This document shows positions 7,861 through 17,003 of a DNA stretch of 47,000 nt, in pieces. Within the stretch, counting starts at the first letter, position 1. Each line of letters begins with the position of its first letter. Origin of the DNA: Symbiodinium natans (lineage: Eukaryota; Sar; Dinophyceae; Suessiales; Symbiodiniaceae); assembly GCA_905221605.1 (NCBI GenBank), contig CAJNDS010002490.1:1063001-1110000 (forward strand), read 5' to 3'. A model generated the notes under the pieces. That model was not told the DNA's origin, ran no database searches, and saw only the letters and a list, made by a program, of their open reading frames with translations. Both the position numbers and the translations under genes were made by a program.

Positions 7861-9483
7861 GTTCCGCCGACACATCGAAGCAAGCTTCGCTCTTGTGGCT
7901 GAGGTGCTTGCGCCTATGGGACGAACGAGGTTCTTGTGGGACCTGCTGTGCCTGGGCGTCGTGTTCCTGGAGCTCCTTCTCCTCCCTCCGCTGAGGGTGT
8001 TCCTTATCTTTGTTGCAAAAGAGGAAAGTCACTTGTGGGAAGAAACGCACCGCCAAGCGTAGAAGTTCCTAAAAGAAACTTGGCTACCCTAGAATCATCC
8101 AGGTTTGATGGCGCAGTACCGTTCGCCAACGCCGCGCGGAACGTGTTGTGGGCAGCGCAAGTCGTTTGGAACTTCCACATTCTTGTGTGCCTCAATACGG
8201 GGTATTACTTCCGTGGCCACTTGGTGTGTACCCAGCCAGGACTTGCAGCGGGCTACTTGAAGACATGGTTCGCCTTTGACGCTGCGAACATCATTGTAGA
8301 CTGGCTGCTTGCAGCCATGGATGTGTCCCACAACCTTGCTAGCCGGGTGGCCCTGAAGGAGGTGAATGCTGCAGTCCGCGGCCTTTGGACAATGCAAACA
8401 GCCCTGCGACTTTCCCGCCTGGTATCCCTCCGCGGCAAGCTGCAATCGTTCAATAGGCACTTATCCGACAAAGCTGGAGCGAGTTCCATCATAGCCCTGA
8501 CAGTGGGCCAAATCTGTCTGATGCACCACGTCTTGGCATGCTCATGGTATGGTATTGGGATCCTCGGGACGGATGGCAGCTGGGTACAGGCAAATGGCCT
8601 GGATGGAGCCAGCGTGGCATATAGATACGCAACAGCACTGCATTGGACCTTCTGCCAGATAGGCTTGGGATCTTCAGAAATAGAGGCGGTGAACACGCAG
8701 GAGCGTCTGTTCTCCTTGTTTCTTGGCTGTGCTTGGACACGGTGATTATCGTGAGCATCTAGACCAACAGCTGCGAACCTAAGTGAAGCTATCGATTGCT
8801 TAGGTTCGTCGTGTTTGCAGCTGTCTTGGTGCTCTCTACACTGCTGGTTTCAGTCACCAGCATGGCCACCAACCTGAACAAGGTGCCCACTTGGAGCTGA
8901 AAGTTGTGACACGCTTGCATCACTCCCGGCCTTCATCCTTCCTTCATCTTTCCGTCAGCACAGGCAAATGAGAGGAAGCAGGATCTCTTCCAGCAGCTGT
9001 GGAAGTACATGGAGCAACACCAGGCATTTGGTGGGCTCAACCCTCAACCTCAAGCTTGTCAGTGTTTCTTGCGAGCTGCATGTCACAACTCACTCACTCC
9101 TGAGCGGCCCGACCCTGATGTTCCATGGAGCCCCGCCCCCCCCCCGCCTCGCCCCTCCCGAGGTTGGAGAAGATCTGAAGATGCGAGTGTCGGCCTATCT
9201 TGAATACGCCTATACGCTGCGCCAGCCGCTCGGACCTGCTTGAGATTTCTGCAAAAGAGGGATGAGGAATCCTGTATCCTTATTTACAGAGCCCCTCCCG
9301 GCCTTCCTGTCTTGCAGGAAGTCGTGTTCCAGGTCCCTTGAGCAAGCCAGGTCGGTGATGGTGGAGACGGAAGTGCCCATCTTGGACCTACTTTCCAAGC
9401 AGCTGCACGCGGAGCTGCAAAGCTTCAGAGACCAGGATGCACCCGGCTCAGAGTCCTCCCTTCCGGATTCTTACAAGTTGTAG
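7861..9483 (+). CDS. Voltage-gated / cyclic-nucleotide-type ion channel (S1-S6 plus C-linker), multi-exon
   Basis: Cation channel of the six-helix voltage-gated family with a C-linker (EAG/HCN/CNG-like), acting in a membrane. Proposed exons, phases agreeing throughout: 7861-7989, 8103-8741, 8804-8882, 8964-9023, 9163-9227, 9318-about 9480. S1 is RFLWDLLCLGVVFLELLLLP. Exon 2 holds S2 (WAAQVVWNFHILVCLNTGYY), S3 (FDAANIIVDWLLAAMD), S4 with spaced basic residues (LRLSRLVSLRGKL), S5 (VGQICLMHHVLACSWYGIGI) and a pore loop with QIGLG where K+ channels have GYG/GFG. Exon 3 is S6 (FVVFAAVLVLSTLLVSVTSM), exons 4-5 the C-linker (LWKYMEQHQ then DLKMRVSAYLEYAYTL), and exon 6 adds VPILDLLSKQLHAELQSF. The cyclic-nucleotide-binding domain expected next was not found intact. 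Three proposed donors are GC (7990, 9024, 9228); two are GT (8742, 8883). All acceptors are AG|G. Family call firm; exon borders tentative. Confidence 0.75.
8742..8803 (+). other. 62-bp intron with hairpin arm at the acceptor
   Basis: The donor GTGATT and acceptor GCTTAG|G restore the frame between the pore region and S6. Inside lies CGAACCTAAG (8775-8784), whose exact inverse CTTAGGTTCG (8799-8808) spans the acceptor, so the 3' splice site would sit in a stem. An alternative donor GTGAGC (8751) would keep an in-frame TGA. Confidence 0.5.
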
Positions 9484-9499
9484 TTGTGCAGAAAGGGGG

Positions 9500-9605
9500 G
9501 GGGTTTCCGAACTGAGGGGGGCCCTTATTGGGGTCCTTTTGAATAAGGGATCCTACTATTTGTGGGTATTTTCAATGTGGGTCCCGTATTTTGGTAAACC
9601 CCCAA
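9500..9605. mobile_element. Small inverted-repeat element, family 4, second copy
   Basis: Aligns over its length with 2842-2946: GGGTTTCCGAAC start, TTGGGGTCCT, ATAAGGGATCCT, GTGGGTCCC and a TTTTGGTAAACCCCC end inverse to the start. It lies just after the last C-linker exon, so it is either intronic or marks where the gene was broken. Confidence 0.55.
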
Positions 9606-9639
9606 ATGTAGCGCGGTCTCAGGATACCGGAGATGCCTC

Positions 9640-9730
9640 CGTAAGCTGGACGTCATGAAGCAACTCCGCGCCGTGGACCAGCATTCCTTGCAGGTCATCC
9701 GAAATCTCCCGAGCCAGCTCTCCCACAGGA
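9640..9730 (+). other. Possible further channel exon or remnant
   Basis: The frame reads LDVMKQLRAVDQHSLQVI. This resembles the segment leading into the cyclic-nucleotide-binding domain in channels of this type (hydrophobic residues, a charged Asp, then Leu-x-x-Ile). No convincing binding domain follows before the retroelement remnant, so the gene may be truncated or continue beyond it. Confidence 0.25.
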
Positions 9731-9870
9731 CCGTTTTGCGGCTTGGGATGTTTCCCCGTGTACTAGCAGTCCTTCAGAGGGATTTTACTAGGGGGGTACG
9801 ATATCACACACGGCAAAGAGGCACGTGCACAGCAGAGCGGTGCAGCGCGCGTTGGTCCGAGTCAGAGTGC

Positions 9871-11491
9871 TTAGTCCAAAAGAAATGGCCTAGCAAGAGC
9901 ACCAACCGTCCTTACGGAGCGACCGGCGCAAAACTTAAAGATAGCAGCTCGAGCAGCGCCAAGAGCATCATCAGAAATCCCGACCCGCATCCCATCGAGT
10001 GAGAAGCAGATCCCCAAAGAAGACAAATCAATATGCTCAGCAAACAAATGATCAAGCTGCAAGGCCTGCATTCCTCGCCGCAAAACGTGGCGAAATACTC
10101 GTAGCTGTACAGCGAATGTGTGACGAGTAAGAATCAAAGGCACTTCGGTGGCATCAACCCAATGGCCAGATACCGGGTGCTTAGCAGGAAACTCCGCCGC
10201 AGATGCCTGAAGCAAGGAAACAACCAGCTCAACCCAACTGACAACCCGAGTACCAAAAACGGCAGAATCAACCTGAAGCACAAACTCAAAGGCCTGCTGT
10301 ACAACACGGGCCGGAAATTGTGGACATGCCTGTGAAACAGTGATTCGCCAACCAATTGCGATCTCCTCGGCAAGTTTCATGCCGTCCGTCACATCCCCAA
10401 CTTGAACTGGCGGGCATGTCTCGTCCTCGTAGTCCTGATCATCTCGGCTTCCAGCGTGGCTGGTTTGGTCGAGGTCTGCAATCCCCTAAGGGCGGAAAGC
10501 TGCTCCGTGGTTTGCTCGTGGTATGCCAATGCCGAAGTGTGAATGTCGAGCAACTCGGCTGAGCGGTTTGCATTTGCACAGCAGGCGAGATTGTCTGCCA
10601 TGTCGTTCCAGCGCGATAGCCATTCATCCAGCGGTGCGTCGAAGGCAGACTTGTCTAAATGCGACGGTACATGCTGCACCAGAAGATCCCCGGCTGCGAA
10701 CGACTCTGCAAGTAGCTCAAGCTGAAGCCAGAGGTCGGTGTTCTCAAGTGGTGCGCAAAAGGTCCTTGCCAAAATCGCTCGCAATCCGCGCGCAACGTAG
10801 GCGGAGTCCGACCACAGAACAAGAGCTGAGCCAACCCAGGTTCCCCATTTCAGGGCGCTGATGGCGCCGAAGAGCTCTGCCCTTTGCGTGGTCTGCAACG
10901 CTCCTGGCAGGGGCCTGCTGCTGATGGGCGAGCCAGTGTTAGCGCACACCACGCCCCATGCTGCCAATGCCAATTCAGGAACTTGGCCATGACTGCAAGA
11001 GCCGTCCGAGAAGACATGTTGCTTGCCGGCTGTAGTGCACCTGGCTGCGAAATTAGCAGACAAGCAGACAAGCCGGGTAAAGCAGCAAGGTGCGCTTGCA
11101 ACTTCGCAACATGGGGGGTTGACGGGGGGCAGGAGGTGGTGGGGGAGGCAGGAAGGCAGCGCATCCCATACCTACAAACCCAATCAAAACCCTCTCGTGC
11201 AGCCGCATACCTGGGACATTGACACACTCGGTGCTGGCGCGTGTCGGGGACTTGACAAGTGACACAGATGCCGGACTTGGATAGGTCGAAGCGGCTGTGC
11301 TCAGCATCGAAAAGAAAGGCCCCGGAGCGGAGCGCATTGAGCTGTGCCAAGCGCAATGGGGGAAGACGTGCTTCACTGGCTCGGAGGAGTGGCCTGTCTA
11401 GACCGTGCAAATCCGACATGGCCCGACGGTGTCGGTGCCCCCTACGATAATTCACTATCAAGGGCCGTTCGTACAAGGGGGAACGTCCCAA
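9871..11491 (-). pseudogene. LINE (non-LTR retrotransposon) C-terminal remnant with RNase HI domain
   Basis: Read on the minus strand in three successive frames. 11491 to about 11072: a post-reverse-transcriptase region with a zinc-finger-like CVTC...H...CQCPRY motif. About 11063 to 10440: an RNase HI domain with FSDGS, an AEL glutamate, LWSDSAYV and a final WNDMADNLA, i.e. the DEDD catalytic set. About 10440 to 9871: a tail with VVSWVELVVSLL and GHWVDATE of the kind found after RNase H in dinoflagellate elements. An 8-bp tandem duplication (GCAGACAA twice, 11056-11071) accounts for the first frame change; a small indel near 10440 accounts for the second. The reverse transcriptase and endonuclease are absent: the copy is 5'-truncated, as usual for LINEs, and inactive. 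A TTTAGGG run begins about 80 bp beyond its 5' end. Confidence 0.8.
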
Positions 11492-11805
11492 GTTGGGGCC
11501 ATCTCAATGGCCTGCAGTGCTGTCGTCCTTTCCCCTCTTGGTGACCTGTTTTTCAGGGAGTCTTCCAAAGGGGTTTAGGGTTTAGGGTGCAGAGTTCAGG
11601 GTACCTTCTAAACGGGAGTGTAGCAGATCAAGGACCTTTGCCCCAGCAGATACGGTCTTCGAATGCGGCTTGCTGGCCAAAGCGGCCTACTTCGTAGCAG
11701 AGGGCGAGTTCGTCTACGAGCTGAGCGGGACACTACTATTTAGCATGCAAAATAGTAATCCCTATATTGTCCTTATAAGGAAGAATATTTTGTGGGGGTT
11801 CTTCA
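11492..11805. other. Unassigned stretch with short TTTAGGG run
   Basis: A short TTTAGGG run at 11571-11589, then unique sequence. A coding-like scrap near 11640-11740 (FECGLLAKAAYFVAEGEFVY in one frame) is followed by AT-rich sequence. Not recognised. Confidence 0.4.
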
Positions 11806-11882
11806 GCACCCTAAACCCTAAACCCTGAACTCTACACCCTAAACCCTAACACTAAACCCTAAACCCTAAACCCTAAACCCTA
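11806..11882. repeat. CCCTAAA array, slightly degenerate
   Basis: About ten CCCTAAA units with CCCTGAA and CCCTACA variants. Confidence 0.9.
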
Positions 11883-12188
11883 GTAGGACAAAGACCTCCG
11901 TCGCCAACGGCCGGTGGGTCGCCGAGATGTGTCTCTGGACTCCTTGGCTTCACCTGGGAGACCTGACCCTGGGTTTTTGATTATGGTCAGTTTATGGTCG
12001 AGTCGATAGGCTTTCTTTTTTGGGGAACATGGGGTTTGGGGTTTGGGGTTTAGGGTGTAGGGTTTAGGGGTGTGGGGCATTGCAGTTGACTCTTCTCCAG
12101 TTGAGTCCTTCAGCGAAGTGCAAGGACCACGAGGGACGTCGCCGCTGTGGTGATCTTGGATGCCACGCCCTTGAGTATGGAAGAAAAA
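11883..12188. other. Unassigned stretch
   Basis: Unique sequence with a TTTGGGG/TTTAGGG patch at 12030-12070. No recognisable gene. Confidence 0.45.
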
Positions 12189-12286
12189 ATATATATGCAT
12201 ATATATATATATACATAGACATATTCATATACACATACATATGCATATACATATACATATACATATACAAATACATATACATATAT
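12189..12286. repeat. TA/CATATA microsatellite
   Basis: (TA)n followed by ATACAT hexamers. Tyr/Ile-rich frames here are artefacts. Confidence 0.95.
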
Positions 12287-12573
12287 GATATCAGACGTAA
12301 CATTCCGTAGCGTCATGTCAGATCCAACATAATGTAACATGGTCTTACCTGATATGATATAGTACGGTATAGTATAGTTATCCAAGTGTTTACAAACCGG
12401 TACCAACCGGTACAGACGGGCACAAGCCGGTAGAAGATTACTGAGTGCTACTGAATAGTTATATCACCAAGTACTACTTTGATCAATGGTCCAGAAACTG
12501 ACTTCTTGCATGCAGTTGTTCCATTACTTCCCGGGTTGCACAATTCCCAGTTCGGACGCGTCTAGAAACCCAG
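12287..12573. other. Unassigned stretch
   Basis: Contains several ACCGGTA-type direct repeats (12397-12433). It ends with CCCAG at a possible splice donor. Confidence 0.4.
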
Positions 12574-12644
12574 GTGAGCCGTTTCGCCGACACCCTCCGC
12601 CGCTCGAGCGAGAGCTTTCTCAAGGCCTGCTTTCCCTTTTCTAG
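12574..12644 (+). other. Probable intron (GT-AG)
   Basis: CAG|GTGAGC is a consensus-like donor. 71 bp later CCCTTTTCTAG|G gives a pyrimidine tract and AG|G acceptor. The flanking exons are not recognised. Confidence 0.4.
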
Positions 12645-12780
12645 GTCGTTTGGGAGGGCTCCGGAGCTAGGGACCTTCGGGGGGGCTTCCAGGGCCCTCT
12701 CCAGAGGCGCAGGAGTACGCCCGGGACTGGGTGGAGCGGATGAACGGCGAGCAGTCGATCACCGACCTTTGGAGCTGTGA
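12645..12780 (+). CDS. Exon-like coding fragment
   Basis: From about 12693, after CTTCCAG|G, one frame reads EAQEYARDWVERMNGEQSI and then TDLWSCEAM. The region is GC-rich and coding-like and lies downstream of a probable intron. Downstream the frame enters T/G-rich sequence and ends near 12846. No family recognised; probably an isolated exon or gene scrap. Confidence 0.3.
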
Positions 12781-13089
12781 GGCGATGTTGGAGTTTTTGG
12801 GGGCTTTTGTAGGGTTTGGAGATGTTTGGAGGCCTTGTAGGGGCTAGTCGGGTTTAGGGTGGAGTTCGGGATCTCGGGGAGACCCGCGAATCGCAGAGAA
12901 ATCCTCGCAGCTTTCCGGGGGCCCTTTTCCGCCTTCTTATCATCTCGATCTTTGGGGGTTTTCTCAAGAGAATGCGACAGAGGGGCAGCTGCTTTTTCTC
13001 GGGATCCCGCAACGCCTTGTTTTGCACGCCAGAGATGTGGGAAATGAGCATCTTGAGCATCTTCCTCTCTGGGAAATGCCACCCTGAAC
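12781..13089. other. Unassigned stretch
   Basis: G/T-rich sequence. A frame on each strand stays open over about 180-320 bases, with no recognisable domain. Confidence 0.4.
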
Positions 13090-13248
13090 GCCTAAACCCT
13101 AAACCCTAAACCCTAAAACCTAAGCCCTAAACCCTAAACCCCAAACCCCTAAACCCTAAACCCCAAACCCCAAACCCCAAACCCCAAACCCCAAACCCTA
13201 AACCCTAAACCCTAACCCCAAACCCCAAACCCTAAACCCTAAACCCTT
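13090..13248. repeat. CCCTAAA array with CCCCAAA block
   Basis: CCCTAAA units enclose a block of consecutive CCCCAAA units (about 13160-13195). The clustering of one variant points to local spreading of a mutated unit. Confidence 0.95.
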
Positions 13249-13326
13249 TCATTCTTGCCGCCAGGTGGCTCCCGAAGTCGCACCGAGGCATTCCTCCTCT
13301 GACCACCCGCAGACCCTGCGCTGCTA
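13249..13326 (+). other. Exon-like scrap between arrays
   Basis: After a CGCCAG|G the frame reads VAPEVAPRHSSSDHPQTLRC. It is GC-rich, flanked by CCCTAAA on the left and TTTAGGG on the right. Not recognised. Confidence 0.2.
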
Positions 13327-13399
13327 TGGGGGGGGTTTAGGGTTTAGGGTTTAGGGTTTAGGGTTTAGGGTTTAGGGTTTAGGGTTTAGGGTTTAGGGC
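13327..13399. repeat. TTTAGGG array
   Basis: About ten units after a short G-run, in opposite orientation to the array 80 bp to its left. Confidence 0.95.
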
Positions 13400-13664
13400 T
13401 TGCGGCCGTTTGTTTTGTTTTTTTGTTCGGGTGGTTGTTTCAAGGTTTGAACAAGATGTGAAAACAGAGATTGGCAAAGGGCCCATGATTTAGATCGGCC
13501 CACTTGGCTTAGCGGTTTCATTTTTCGGTTCTTGGGCTGGAAATGCTTGAGCTCCAGGTTTGGGAGGGGCTTTTCCCTTCTTCAGATGGCTCCCAGGGCC
13601 ATCTTGAGCCACACATATTGCGGCGGTTCTCAACATGCTTCAATGTCCCTATGACAGCTCCGCA
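13400..13664. other. Unassigned stretch with possible acceptor
   Basis: TTTTCCCTTCTTCAG|ATGG (13569-13587) is a good pyrimidine-tract acceptor immediately before an ATG; the frame that follows (MAPRAILSHTYCGGSQ) is only about 22 codons long. Not recognised. Confidence 0.3.
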
Positions 13665-13792
13665 CCCCAAACCCTAAACCCTAAACCCTAAACCCTAAAC
13701 CCTAAACCCTAAACCCTAAACCCTAAACCCTAAACCCTAAACCCTAAACCCTAAACCCTAAACCCTAAACCCTAAACCCTAAACCCTAAATT
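13665..13792. repeat. CCCTAAA array
   Basis: About eighteen near-perfect CCCTAAA units. Confidence 0.97.
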
Positions 13793-13953
13793 TAAGAGCC
13801 TCCGGCTCAAGCCGCCGACCCCGCTGGAGCATAGTTGAGAGGTCTAGACCCACTCGCATGGTTCAAAGATCATCGCAGCCTGGTCGGCAGAGTTCTGTGA
13901 AACGTTTGGGGGGGGGTAGGGGGTAGCAGCAGGACAAGCTCAAGCCAAAAAGA
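13793..13953. other. Unique spacer
   Basis: Short unique sequence, GC-rich at first, with a G-run at 13909. No gene recognised. Confidence 0.4.
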
Positions 13954-14092
13954 TGGGGGGGGGGGGGGGGTGGGGGGGGGGGGGGGGGGGGGGGGGGGGG
14001 TGGGGGGGGGGGGGTGGGGGTTGGGGGCGGGGGGGCTTGGGGGGGGGTGGGGGTGGGGGTGGGGGGGGGTTGGGGGGTGGGGGTGGGGGTGC
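13954..14092. repeat. Long G-rich low-complexity tract
   Basis: About 140 bases of G interrupted by single T or TT. A strong G-quadruplex candidate and a likely place for sequencing or assembly error. Confidence 0.95.
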
Positions 14093-14141
14093 CGAAAACG
14101 CTGATTTTGCTGAGGCCAACACGCCGCCAGGGTCGGCGGAC

Positions 14142-14452
14142 CTAAACCCTAAACCCTAAACCCTAAACCCTAAACCCTAAACCCTAAACCCTAAACCCTA
14201 AACCCTAAACCCTAAACCCTAAACCCTAAACCCTAAACCCTAAACCCTAAACCCTAAACCCTAAACCCTAAAACCTAACCCCTAAACCCTAAACCCTAAA
14301 CCCTAAACCCTAAACCCTAAACCCTAAACCCTAAACCCTAAACCCTAAACCCTAAACCCTAAACCCTAAACCCTAAACCCTAAACCCTAAACCCTAAACC
14401 CTAAACCCTAAACCCTATAGCCAAAACCTTAAACTTTAAACCCTAAACCCCA
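14142..14452. repeat. Longest CCCTAAA array of the window
   Basis: About 39 consecutive CCCTAAA units (to about 14416) with one CCCTAAAACCTAAC interruption near 14275, then a degenerate tail. Confidence 0.97.
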
Positions 14453-14463
14453 AAACTGAGAGA

Positions 14464-14554
14464 TTGTGTCAAGGAGCCTCGGCTGGCTGGAGGCCGCCAG
14501 ACACGTCCTCTCTTGCAACATGGCGCCAAAGAAACGTTTCAGCCAGGTGGTGCC
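14464..14554 (+). other. Exon-like scrap
   Basis: After AAG|GAGCC one frame reads LGWLEAARHVLSCNMAPKKR and ends at CAG|GTGGTG, a possible donor. A second frame is open over a longer span (to 14658). Not recognised. Confidence 0.25.
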
Positions 14555-15452
14555 AGGAGGCTGAGCCCTGGAGGCTGTCAATTTTCTATCTGTTGGTAGG
14601 ATTGGTCGGGATTTTGGCAATAGAACTTAAGCATAAGCAACCTAACGCCCGAGCTTGAGAGTGCCACCATGAGAATGCCACCATGTTGGCAGGGGGTGAA
14701 GGGTCTGGAAGGGTCTTGAAGGGTCTTGGGTGACAGCCTCTGACAGCCAGATTTTCGGAGCCCTCGATAGTGGGCTCCACGTCTTGAAGATGGCACATCG
14801 CGAAGGCTCATCCGATGTGCCCGAAGGGTCCATGGAAGGTTTCAACACCCCTATAGTTTGTAGAATCCCATTGAACAAACCCGCGTATTCCACAACTTTC
14901 TGGACCCTTAGCCCACGCAGTGTTTTCTCGCGATCTCTACAAGAAGTGTCGCGACATGATGAATCTTGGTCAATACCATCATCGTCTCCTAGAATTAGAG
15001 ACGTTCACCGTTCACATACCCCGAAAGGGGTAAGTGCGCATTTCTGAGGTGTGTGCAGCTTTTAGGTTCCAGAAGGCAGGAGCAGAACGAAACTCGTTCT
15101 TGATATCCGAGATACCGGTGCCGGACGGATACTAGGGCTTGCAATGCCAGAATGGACGATTGGATCCCAATAGATGGAAAAAACAACGCGCCCCTTTGGC
15201 GCAAATCCTCCCATATCTACGATATGGGATATCGAGATTGAGAAATATATTTTCTGCCATCTGAAATAGATGATCTCCATGATGATTTGGTTGGTTATTG
15301 GAATCTCGTTTCGAAATTCGATTTTGGAAGATATTGATGACCCCGGGATTGGCTTCGCATCTAGACGAATCCGAGTGCGATTGCTCCTCTTTTTTTCCCG
15401 AAAGCATCGCGAAGGGTTCTTCCATGCGGAGCCCTCTGACCCAACCACAATA
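14555..15452. other. Unassigned unique stretch
   Basis: Contains AGGGTCTTGAAGGGTCT repeats (14695-14730) and several short open frames (14730-15047 plus strand; 15060-15450 minus strand) without recognisable domains. From 15100 it becomes richer in A/T with GATATC/CGATATGGGATATCG palindromic words. Confidence 0.4.
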
Positions 15453-15797
15453 GAGTGAAGTGCATAGAGTGAAGTGCATAGAGCGAAGTGCATAGAGCGA
15501 AGGGCATAGAGTGAAGCGCATAGAGTGAAGTGCATGGAGTGAAGCGCATAGAGTGAAGCGCATAGAGTGAAGTGCATAGAGTGAAGTGCATAGAGTGAAG
15601 TGCATAGAGTGAAGTGCATAGAGTCAAGTGCATAGAGTCAAGTGCATAGAGTCAAGTGCATAGAGTCAAGTGCATAGAGTCAAGTGCATAGAGCGAAGTA
15701 CATAGAGTGAAGTGCATAGAGTGAATTGCATAGAGTGAATTGCATAGAGTGAAGTGCATAGAGTGAAGTGCATAGAGTGAATTGCATAGAGTGAAGT
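15453..15797. repeat. 14-bp tandem repeat
   Basis: About 24 copies of GTGAAGTGCATAGA with GCGAAG, GTCAAG and GTGAATT variants grouped in runs. The Leu/Cys/His-rich minus-strand frames are artefacts of the repeat. Confidence 0.95.
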
Positions 15798-15933
15798 AGA
15801 AGTTAATAGAAATTACGAGATTTACGCAGAATGTCGTAGACCTTCGTACCCAGTCCTAGATTTCTAAATTAAAACTACATTAAAATTTCTCTTTCTCAGG
15901 CGGCGGGCTGGGTTGACATCGCCAATCGGGATT

Positions 15934-16290
15934 GCAACCCTCTGCGGGTTTCGGCGTGGTCGCGGTGCTAAAACCATCGTTTTTTTACGTTTCTTGATTT
16001 GCGCGGACAGCCCTCTGCGGGTTTCGGCGTGGTCGCGGTGCTAAAACCGTCGTTTTTTTACGTTTCTTTGTGTCCGCGGACAACCCTCTGCGGGTTTCAC
16101 CGTGGTCGCGGTGCTAAAACCGTCGTTTTTTTACGTTTCTTTGTGTCCGCGGACAACCCTCTGCGGGTGATCGCCGGGTCACGGTGCTAAAACCGTCGTT
16201 TTTGGTACTTTTTTTCGTGGCCGCAGACAACCCTCTGCGGGTTTCGGCGTTGGCGCGGTGCCAAAACCGTGGTGTTTTTGCGTTTTTTGC
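15934..16290. repeat. 73-bp tandem repeat (family A)
   Basis: Five copies spaced 73-74 bp (starts near 15935, 16009, 16082, 16155, 16229), each with CCCTCTGCGGGTTTCGGCG, GCGGTGCTAAAACCGTCG and a T-run. Two further copies occur in the opposite orientation at 16860-17002. Confidence 0.95.
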
Positions 16291-16604
16291 CATAATCCGA
16301 GCTCCTGTTTAATTGGTGGGGGCCCCCCCCCCCCCACAATAAGGAATGCAGGGTTCCGCAATAGTTGGACCGTGGCCCTGTATTGATTCTCTATTAAAAA
16401 CAATACGAATGTGTGTTGAAAACAATAGGAATGTATAGAATGTCTATTAAAACTGAATAACAAAGTATTGACTCTCTGTAAAAGCAATAGGAATGTTGCA
16501 GCTTTTGCAGAGAGTGCAAGGGCAGACAGTGGAATTTTGCAGAGGGTTCAAGTGCAGGCATTGCAGTTTGCAGCTAGCAGTGTTGTTGCAGAGATGCCAT
16601 CGCT
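16291..16604. other. Unassigned spacer
   Basis: A C-run (16323-16335), then sequence with repeated AATAGGAATGT and AGAGTGCAAG/AGAGGGTTCAAG words. No gene. Confidence 0.45.
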
Positions 16605-16852
16605 ACAAAAGTCGACTTTCCAGCCACGGACGCTCCGGGCGTCCCCGGCGTACTATACGTCTGTACTACAAAAGTCGACTTTCCAGCTACGGAAGCTCCG
16701 CGTGTCCGCGGCGTACTACGTTTGTACTACAAAAGTCGACTTTCCAGCCACGGAAGCTCCGGGCGTCCCCTGCGTACTACATTTGTACTACAAAACTCGA
16801 TTTTCCAGCCACGGAAGTCCCCAGCATACTACGTCTGTACTACACAAGTCGA
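16605..16852. repeat. About 62-bp tandem repeat (family B), forward
   Basis: Four copies marked by GTCGACTTTCCAGCCACGGA and a GTACTACAAAA end (starts near 16611, 16674, 16735, 16796). Confidence 0.95.
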
Positions 16853-17003
16853 AAAACAAACGCAAAAAACGCAAAAACACTACGGTTTTAGCACCGCGAC
16901 CACGCGAAAACCCGCAGAGGGGTTACGTTTGCATGTCAAGAAACGCAAAAAAACGAGGGTTTTGGCACCGCGCCAACGCCGAAACCCGCAGAGGGGTTAC
17001 GTT
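16853..17003. repeat. Family A repeats, inverted
   Basis: Two copies of the 73-bp unit in reverse orientation (GGTTTTAGCACCGCGACCAC, CCCGCAGAGGGGTTACG), lying between the forward and inverted family B blocks. Confidence 0.9.
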
